Below, piece after piece: positions 15,177 through 21,164 of a stretch of DNA of 21,164 nucleotides. Both the position numbers and the translations under genes were made by a program. The stretch's first letter is position 1; every line of letters begins with the position of its first letter. Source of the stretch: JAAXZI01 sp045863575 (GTDB lineage Bacteria; Planctomycetota; Phycisphaerae; UBA1845; PWPN01). The notes under the pieces are model-generated. The model was not told the origin of the DNA. It saw nothing but the letters and a program-made list of their open reading frames with translations, and did not search any database. Where the stretch lies: assembly GCA_045863575.1 (NCBI GenBank), contig BTUC01000076.1:1-21164 (forward strand). Reading direction: 5' to 3'.

Positions 15177-17102
15177 ATGTGCGGAATTGCTGGCATCGCT
15201 AGTCTCGGAGGTGGCCCTGTTCTCGAACAGGAGTTACGGGATATGTGTGCGGCGATCGTCCACCGCGGTCCTGATGATGAAGGCTTCTACTTCGGGACAG
15301 GCGTGGGGCTCGGGATGCGGCGCTTGAGCATTATCGACATTGACTCAGGCCGCCAACCGATTTCCAACGAGGATGGTTCCATCTGGGTTGTGTTTAACGG
15401 CGAAATCTACAACTTCCAGGAGTTGCGCCAACAACTACGCAGCCGCGGACACGTCTTCCGGACGCGAAGTGATACCGAAACAATCGTCCACCTGTATGAG
15501 GAATTCGGGAATAGCTGCGTGGAACACCTGCGCGGCATGTTTGCTTTCGCCATCTGGGACGAACGCCTCCGAAGGCTGTTCGTTGGCCGCGACCGGCTGG
15601 GCATCAAGCCGCTCTTCTACTGTGAGACCGGTGGCCGGTTCATCTTCGCATCCGAGATCAAGTGCATCCTGCAACTGCCCGAGGTCAGCCGCAATCTTAA
15701 ATGGGGCGCGATGTCGCATTTGTTTGCGTACCTGTCCACGCCGCCCCAGGACTCGATCATCGAGGGCGTTCACAAACTGGAGCCCGGGCATTGGTTGACC
15801 GCTTCGCCCGGCCAAGCCCCTGTGATTCAACGCTATTGGGACTTGAACTTCGAGCCGGACCATGGAAAGGACGAGAACTACTTTGTCGAAAGTGTGCGCG
15901 GGCTGATAGAGGAGTCGGTACGGCTGCACATGGTGAGCGACGTTCCCATCGGTGCGTTTCTGAGTGGTGGGCTGGACTCCAGTTCGATAGTTGCAGCGGC
16001 GGCGCGGCTCAATCAGGAGCCGATCCAGACGTTTTCCATTGGCTTTAGCGAACCAGACTTCAACGAATTGGATCACGCTCGCCTGGTCTCAACGATGTAC
16101 GGGACAGATCATCACGAACTGACCCTGGGACCGGGTGCACTCGATGATCTGGAGGACTTGGCCTGGTACCTGGACGAGCCGTTTGGCGATTCATCAGCCA
16201 TCCCGACCTACATGGTCTCTAGGCTGGCCTCAGAGAGAGTAAAGGTCGTGCTGTCCGGTGATGGTGGGGATGAATTGTTTGCCGGTTACGACAAGTACCT
16301 CGTCGAACAGCGGGAGAGAAAACGCTTCCCCCTGCCTCGGCCAGCCCTGCGGGCGCTCCGGGCCATCGGCCGTTCCATGCCCAGCGGTATGCGAGGACGA
16401 AACTTTATACGGCACAGGTCACTGACGGGCGCCGAACGTTACCTCGACGCAATGACTCTATTCCGGCGCGACGACATGAAGGAGCTGTTTCGGCCCGAGG
16501 TCTTCGAAATGCTCGCCCCGTACGAACCGTGGCGGGCCAAAGCCGCCTATCTTGAATCCGGCGATCGCAACTGGCTCTCGAACTTGCAGGGTCTCGACGT
16601 GAAGAACTATCTGCCCCTGGATATTCTGACGAAAGTCGACCGCATGAGCATGGCCCACTCCATCGAGACGCGCGTGCCGCTGCTCGATCACAAGCTTGTG
16701 GAGTTCGCGGCGACGATTCCCGCAGAGATGAATCTGCGTGGGGGAACCACCAAGAACGTGCTGAAGAAAGCGATGAAGGGCATTCTGCCGGAACGGATCA
16801 TCCATCGGCCGAAACAGGGGTTCGCCATCCCTCTGGGGTACTGGTTCCGCGGCAAGCTCGGTCCGTATGTCCGCGGACTGTTGCTCGGAGAAAACGCCAG
16901 GAGGCGCGGGTTCTTCAATCACCGCTACATCGAGAGCCTCGTGGCTCAACATGAGAGCGGACGAAGCTTGGACTTGCAGCTCTGGACGCTGATGTCGTTC
17001 GAACTGTGGGCCAGGGTCTTCCTGGATCAGGGTGCCCGGGGCCATGCCCGCCGGGCGGCCAGAACGGTTGAATCATGGAGCCGAACAGAATCAACCTGCT
17101 GA
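15177..17102 (+). CDS. asnB: AsnB-type glutamine amidotransferase (asparagine synthetase family)
   Basis: I choose the ATG at 15177 because the mature N-terminus must be MCGIAG, with Cys2 as the glutaminase nucleophile. AGGAG (15162-15166) is 10 nt upstream, and the frame's 26 earlier codons fall in the flippase gene. Length is 641. The Ntn glutaminase domain spans about 2-210, with VHRGPDDEG (28-36) and VVFNGEIYNF (71-80). The synthetase domain has the PP-loop SGGLDSS (263-269) and later VLSGDGGDELFAGYDKY. The C-terminus has DRMSMAHSIETRVPLLDH and RPKQGFAIPL. In EPS loci such proteins are thought to amidate a sugar acid or another polymer component, not to make free asparagine. Exosortase-linked clusters carry the same type. 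Its 3' end overlaps the next gene by 28 nt. Confidence 0.93.
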   Translation: MCGIAGIASLGGGPVLEQELRDMCAAIVHRGPDDEGFYFGTGVGLGMRRLSIIDIDSGRQPISNEDGSIWVVFNGEIYNFQELRQQLRSRGHVFRTRSDTETIVHLYEEFGNSCVEHLRGMFAFAIWDERLRRLFVGRDRLGIKPLFYCETGGRFIFASEIKCILQLPEVSRNLKWGAMSHLFAYLSTPPQDSIIEGVHKLEPGHWLTASPGQAPVIQRYWDLNFEPDHGKDENYFVESVRGLIEESVRLHMVSDVPIGAFLSGGLDSSSIVAAAARLNQEPIQTFSIGFSEPDFNELDHARLVSTMYGTDHHELTLGPGALDDLEDLAWYLDEPFGDSSAIPTYMVSRLASERVKVVLSGDGGDELFAGYDKYLVEQRERKRFPLPRPALRALRAIGRSMPSGMRGRNFIRHRSLTGAERYLDAMTLFRRDDMKELFRPEVFEMLAPYEPWRAKAAYLESGDRNWLSNLQGLDVKNYLPLDILTKVDRMSMAHSIETRVPLLDHKLVEFAATIPAEMNLRGGTTKNVLKKAMKGILPERIIHRPKQGFAIPLGYWFRGKLGPYVRGLLLGENARRRGFFNHRYIESLVAQHESGRSLDLQLWTLMSFELWARVFLDQGARGHARRAARTVESWSRTESTC

Positions 17103-18211
17103 ATGTCCTCACCAGCTTCCAGCTTGGCGGAACGGAGCGTCAGGTGACGAACCTCGCCGTCCGGGTCGATCCCTCAAAGTTCTCCCTCCATCTCGCCTGC
17201 CTACGGTATTTCGGCGAACTGCTGGCAGAGGTGGAGCGCTTGCCCGTGCCCCGCCCTGAGTTCCGGATCGGCAGGCTTTATTCGCCCATGACAGTCTGGC
17301 AGGCGGTTCGGCTCGCCCGGTACATAAGAGCGAACCGGATTCAGATTGTTCACAGCTACGGGTACTATCCCAATGTCTTCACTGTCCCCATTGCCAAGTT
17401 GATGGGATCGCCGATCGTGATGGCTTCGATCAGGGACACTGGCAATCTGTTGACCCCCATACAGAGCTGGCTGCAGAAATTGGTCTGCCGGCTGGCCGAC
17501 TGTGTCCTGGTGAACGCCGAAGCCATCAGAGTGAACCTGCTTGAGCAGGGCTATGATCCGAGCAAGATTGTCGTCATCCGGAACGGAACCGCAATGGCAA
17601 CCTTCTCCAAGAAAGAGCGGAACGCGGCGCTCCGGCACGAGCTGAAATTACCCTTGTCCGCCCGATTGATCGCGGTGTTCTCACGCCTCAACCAGATGAA
17701 GGGCGTCCACTATTTTCTGGAGGCGGCATGTGTGCTCGCCGGGAGATACGATGACGTGTACTTCCTTATAGTCGGCGACGGGGGTAGCAGGAAAGGGTTG
17801 GAGGAACAAGCCGGCCGTCTCGGGTTGAGTGAACGGGTCGTATTTACTGGTTTCCGAACCGATGTTCCGGACCTCCTGTCGGAAGCTACGATTTCGGTGC
17901 TCCCGTCATTGAGTGAAGGCACCTCGAATACGCTGCTTGAGTCGATGGCCACCGGCGTACCCGTAATTGCCACGCGGGTAGGCGGTAATCTTGAGGTCGT
18001 CGAAGACCGGATCAGCGGCTTGCTGGTGCCGCCGAGGGATTCAGCGGCGCTCGCTGCCGCCATGGGCGAGCTGCTGGAGGATCCAGACCTTGCCTCGAGG
18101 CTCGGGCAGGCCGGCGTACGGCGAGTCTCCGAACTCTACTCCATCTCCAGCGCGGTCCAGGCGACGGAAAGACTCTACCAGCGATTGGTCGAGGTCAAAG
18201 GCCGGGCATGA
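17075..18211 (+). CDS. Glycosyltransferase family 4, first copy
   Basis: The 378-residue GT-B protein carries the N-terminal LLNVLTSFQLGGTERQVTNL (8-27), typical of GT4 enzymes in EPS loci. HSYGYYPNVF (93-102) is in the acceptor domain. A donor domain begins near VFSRLNQMKGVHYFLEAA (201-218), followed by LIVGDGGSRKGLEE (231-244). The EX7E catalytic motif is at SEGTSNTLLESMATGVPVI (Glu281 and Glu289). It likely transfers a hexose or amino sugar to the lipid-linked unit with retention. Donor unknown. The ATG lies 28 nt inside the amidotransferase gene with no clear ribosome site, which fits translational coupling. Its TGA shares four bases with the next start (18208-18211). Confidence 0.92.
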   Translation: MEPNRINLLNVLTSFQLGGTERQVTNLAVRVDPSKFSLHLACLRYFGELLAEVERLPVPRPEFRIGRLYSPMTVWQAVRLARYIRANRIQIVHSYGYYPNVFTVPIAKLMGSPIVMASIRDTGNLLTPIQSWLQKLVCRLADCVLVNAEAIRVNLLEQGYDPSKIVVIRNGTAMATFSKKERNAALRHELKLPLSARLIAVFSRLNQMKGVHYFLEAACVLAGRYDDVYFLIVGDGGSRKGLEEQAGRLGLSERVVFTGFRTDVPDLLSEATISVLPSLSEGTSNTLLESMATGVPVIATRVGGNLEVVEDRISGLLVPPRDSAALAAAMGELLEDPDLASRLGQAGVRRVSELYSISSAVQATERLYQRLVEVKGRA

Positions 18212-19233
18212 GAATCCTGTTGATAGGTCCACATCCACCACCGCACGGTGGGATCTCGGTGCATGTCGCGGGAGTCTACCGGCAACTGCTGGCCGCTGGA
18301 GCGGCATGCCGCCTACTGGATATGAGCCGGGTTCGTCCCGGCTTCGTTTTCGGTTGGACGGTGGTTCGCCACGCCTTGCGCGGCTGGACACTCCACCTCC
18401 ACACCAACGGGCACAATACGAAGAGTTGGCTGCTGGCGCTGGCATGTGGGGTGGCCGGACAGTTCCGTGGCGGCTCCCTATTGACCCTGCATTCCGGGAT
18501 GACTCCTGGTTATCTGGGCACGGCGCCTCCCGGGCGCCGGAATTTGGCAGCCTTCACCTGTTCGCTCTACCGGCAGGTGATCTGTGTGAACCGGGAGATC
18601 CGAAAAGCCCTTCTGACTTGTGGCCTCGCGTCAGAGCGCATCAAGGTGTTGCCCGCCTTTCTTGGTGCAGAACCGTCCGTTCTGGCATCCGAACCGGGAC
18701 TTCAACGCTGGATCGAGCAGCGCCGGCCGCTTTTGTCCACCGTGCTGTTCTTTCGTCCGGAATATGGCTTCGAGTTTCTGGTCGCCGTGCTCACGCGCTT
18801 GAGCCGCACTCATCCTTCGTTTGGCTGCCTGGTAATGGGCAGTGGTGAGCAAATGGAGGAAGCCAAGGGTCGTATCAAGGCAGCGGGCCTTGAAGAAAAC
18901 ATCCTCCTGCTTGGTGATGTGGAACACGACAAATGCCTGGCGCTCATGTCGCTTTGCGACGTTTTTCTTCGCCCCACGCTCGCCGACGGTGATGCGATTT
19001 CGGTTCGCGAGGCCTTGTCTCTCGGCATTCCGGTCGTGGCCAGCCGGGTCGGAACCCGGCCGGCGGGCACGATTCTCTTCCCCCGGGGGGATGTGGAGGG
19101 AATGTTTGCGGCAATTCGGCGGGGGCTCACGCAAGGCCGCGGCGATTGTTCGCCTTCGCCGGACTGCATGGGCCGGTTGGTGAAGATCTACCAGCAGGTG
19201 GGTGACGCCGAAGGTACAACATGTCTTCACTGA
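18208..19233 (+). CDS. Glycosyltransferase family 4, second copy, with DX7E in place of EX7E
   Basis: This 341-residue GT-B protein starts MRILLIGPHPPPHGGISVHV (1-20), a form seen in a distinct GT4 subgroup. It has LHLHTNGHN (62-70), LVMGSGEQMEEAKGRI (208-223) in the donor domain, and the motif LRPTLADGDAISVREALSLG (254-273). At the usual EX7E spacing the first acid is Asp260, not Glu, and the second is Glu268. The nearby Asp262 could also serve. This variant occurs in related EPS enzymes as I recall, so activity is likely retained. The protein is somewhat short for GT4. It overlaps the previous stop by four bases and the next start by 13 nt. Confidence 0.88.
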   Translation: MRILLIGPHPPPHGGISVHVAGVYRQLLAAGAACRLLDMSRVRPGFVFGWTVVRHALRGWTLHLHTNGHNTKSWLLALACGVAGQFRGGSLLTLHSGMTPGYLGTAPPGRRNLAAFTCSLYRQVICVNREIRKALLTCGLASERIKVLPAFLGAEPSVLASEPGLQRWIEQRRPLLSTVLFFRPEYGFEFLVAVLTRLSRTHPSFGCLVMGSGEQMEEAKGRIKAAGLEENILLLGDVEHDKCLALMSLCDVFLRPTLADGDAISVREALSLGIPVVASRVGTRPAGTILFPRGDVEGMFAAIRRGLTQGRGDCSPSPDCMGRLVKIYQQVGDAEGTTCLH

Positions 19234-21164
19234 TAACGAGCGGGACTTTCCGGAAGCTGAGCCGGCTCAGCGCAATGGGGCCGGGAGAATTGGCGCACCG
19301 GTTCCGGGAGAGGATCTTCGTGGAGCTGGACCGGATGAACGCCGGCATCCGAGCCGCCGCCTCGCCCTGCGCTGTTGATATGCCCTTCAAAACTTACCTT
19401 ATGGGAGCGCCCGCCCGCAGGTTTTATCCGGGTCAACGAGAGGACCTGCGACCATTTGTTGAAGCGAAGTTCCCCGCCTGGATTGATCGGGCTGTGGAGG
19501 AAGCAGAGCGGCTCTGCCGCCACGAGATCACACTTCTCGGACATCCGGGAGTCGCGATCGGCGCGGAGATCGACTGGCACCGCGATCCAATTACGGGAAG
19601 GATCTGGGAGCGTCAATTCTGGGCCGATTACCGGCCCGTTCACGAGAGTGGCGGCCGCGACTCGAAATTCATTCACGAATTGAATCGTCACCAACACCTG
19701 CCGCGCTTAGCCAAAGCGTATGTCCTCACCGGGGAAGAGCGCTATGCCGGTGAGGCAGTCGCTCAACTCAATAGCTGGATCGATCAGAACCCGCCCGGCC
19801 TGGGCATTAACTGGCAATCCAGTCTCGAATTAGGGATTCGCGTCATTTCCTGGCTCTGGACCATTTTTCCCCTTCTCCACTCCCGCTCCTTGGATGACGA
19901 TTCTGCCGAGCGAATCGGCGCCTCACTGTTTGCGCAACTCGAACATGTCCACCGGTACATGTCCCTGTTCAGCAGTCCAAATACTCATCTGATCGGCGAG
20001 GCGGCAGCGCTTTTCATAGCGGGCCTGGTGTTTCGGGATCAGAAAAAACCGGACATCTGGCTGCGCGATGCGGCCGTCATACTGCGCGAAACGGTGGAGA
20101 ATCAGGTCCTGGAGGATGGTGTTTATGGCGAGCTGTCCTCCTGCTATCACTGCTATGCCCTCGACTTTTATTTGCAGGTGCTGGTATTGGCGGACCAAAA
20201 TAAATTCGCCCTGCCGAAGGCCTTTTCTTCGAAAGTGGAGGGAATGCTTGAGTTCCTTGTCCATCTGACTCGGCCCGACGGCACACTCCCCATGCTGGGA
20301 GATGATGATGGTGGCCGTGCGCTCGCATTTCATCGCCGGGACTATCACTCGTTCCCTGAAGGCTTGTGCCTCGGAGCGCTGCATTACCGAAGGGGTGACT
20401 TCAAACACCAGGCTGGCGCATTGGCCGAGGAAGCGCTGTGGATGCTCGGCAGAAAGTCTGTCGATGATTACAATGCGGTGGAAGCATTTCCTCCTGCTGA
20501 AACTGCCTCACACTATCCTTCCGCCGGCTACTCGATTGTACGTTCCGGTTGGGGGACTCGGGACAGCCACATGGTCTTTGACCTTGGCGGCCTTGGGATA
20601 CTCACAGGCGCGCACGCGCATGCCGATGCCCTTTCCATTGCCCTGTTTAGCGGAGGCCGGGAACTGCTTGTTGATCCGGGCACATTCGTGTATAACTGTG
20701 CTCCGGAATGGCGCACCTACTTTCGTTCGACTCGCGCGCACAACACCGTTTCTGTCGACGACCGCGATCAGTCCGAGCAGGGGGGAACTTTTCAGTGGAC
20801 GACCCAATACCGCTCCCGGGCCGCAGCCAGCTTCAAGCTTCCTGGAGTCTTATATATGGAAGGGGAACATGATGGCTATCTTCGGTTGCCGCACGGTGTC
20901 ATCCACCGCCGCCGCCTCTTGTTTGTGGCGCCCGAATCATGGCTGATCGTAGACGATTTGCGCGGATCCGGTGAGCACAAGGTCGACTTTAGCTTCCACT
21001 TCGCACCGGACCTCGAAGTTTCCAACATTGAGCGGGTCGAGGATGGTCTCCTGGTCAGGGCGGAACCGGAGGGCTTTGCACTCCACTTGTTTGCCGGCCG
21101 GCTTATTCAATCTGTGAAGCTCATCCGCGGCGATACCGCACCTCCTGGCGGATGGGCGTCGAGC
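19221..21164 (+). CDS. Heparinase II/III-like polysaccharide lyase, truncated by the window end
   Basis: The frame is open from the ATG at 19221 to the last base with no stop, giving 648 complete codons. GAAGG (19210-19214) lies 6 nt upstream, and the start is 13 nt inside the GT4 gene. An all-alpha toroid N-terminal domain has INWQSSLELGIRVISWLW (about 199-216), NTHLIGEAAALF (254-265, candidate Asn254/His256/Glu260) and SCYHCYALDFYLQ (307-319, candidate catalytic Tyr309). The beta-sandwich heparinase II/III domain has GAHAHADALS (462-471, His465/His467/Asp469) and STRAHNTVSVD (503-513, His507). Such lyases cleave uronic-acid polymers by beta-elimination. In EPS operons they are thought to trim or clear periplasmic polymer. 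No signal peptide is obvious at this start, which is odd for a lyase. The C-terminus lies outside the window. Confidence 0.88.
   Translation, partial: MSSLITSGTFRKLSRLSAMGPGELAHRFRERIFVELDRMNAGIRAAASPCAVDMPFKTYLMGAPARRFYPGQREDLRPFVEAKFPAWIDRAVEEAERLCRHEITLLGHPGVAIGAEIDWHRDPITGRIWERQFWADYRPVHESGGRDSKFIHELNRHQHLPRLAKAYVLTGEERYAGEAVAQLNSWIDQNPPGLGINWQSSLELGIRVISWLWTIFPLLHSRSLDDDSAERIGASLFAQLEHVHRYMSLFSSPNTHLIGEAAALFIAGLVFRDQKKPDIWLRDAAVILRETVENQVLEDGVYGELSSCYHCYALDFYLQVLVLADQNKFALPKAFSSKVEGMLEFLVHLTRPDGTLPMLGDDDGGRALAFHRRDYHSFPEGLCLGALHYRRGDFKHQAGALAEEALWMLGRKSVDDYNAVEAFPPAETASHYPSAGYSIVRSGWGTRDSHMVFDLGGLGILTGAHAHADALSIALFSGGRELLVDPGTFVYNCAPEWRTYFRSTRAHNTVSVDDRDQSEQGGTFQWTTQYRSRAAASFKLPGVLYMEGEHDGYLRLPHGVIHRRRLLFVAPESWLIVDDLRGSGEHKVDFSFHFAPDLEVSNIERVEDGLLVRAEPEGFALHLFAGRLIQSVKLIRGDTAPPGGWASS

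Overview
The window reads as a GC-rich bacterial chromosome fragment, most likely from an Acidobacteriota member of the Solibacter/Bryobacter type. The main evidence is the gene at 4852-6735. Its C-terminal third matches the Solibacter-type C-terminal domain (TIGR03437), placed behind an NHL beta-propeller, an architecture typical of that group. This is recalled family knowledge, not a search result.

Layout: bases 1 to about 480 hold a decayed transposase/integrase with stops and frame changes. Bases 481-634 hold nothing I can name. From 635 to the right edge, every gene lies on the + strand and they are packed almost without gaps. Most junctions are 1-55 nt overlaps, and the longest non-coding gap is 81 nt (1229-1309, with a perfect hairpin). 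This looks like one translationally coupled operon of at least 15 genes that continues past the window.

The operon encodes a surface or exopolysaccharide made by a Wzx/Wzy-type pathway. Export and control genes come first: a short Wza-like protein, an outer-membrane beta-barrel candidate and a Wzc-like tyrosine kinase. Next come a secreted NHL-propeller protein and a membrane GT2 glycosyltransferase whose C-terminal membrane piece is displaced into another frame. A sugar-modification block follows: a CelD/BcsL acyltransferase, a DegT-type aminotransferase, a second CelD/BcsL acyltransferase and a NodB-type deacetylase. Then come a Wzy/WaaL-like polymerase or ligase, a Wzx-like flippase, an AsnB-type amidotransferase, two GT4 glycosyltransferases and a heparinase II/III-like lyase cut by the window end.

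Taken together, the genes suggest a polymer with amino sugars that are acylated, deacetylated or amidated, and perhaps with uronic acids, since there is a lyase and an amidotransferase. The gene set strongly resembles the EPS loci that accompany exosortase/PEP-CTERM systems, but no exosortase, PEP-CTERM protein or initiating phosphoglycosyltransferase is visible here. The points most worth a second look are the split GT2, the propeller protein inside the operon, the barrel next to a minimal Wza, and the aminotransferase flanked by two acyltransferases.
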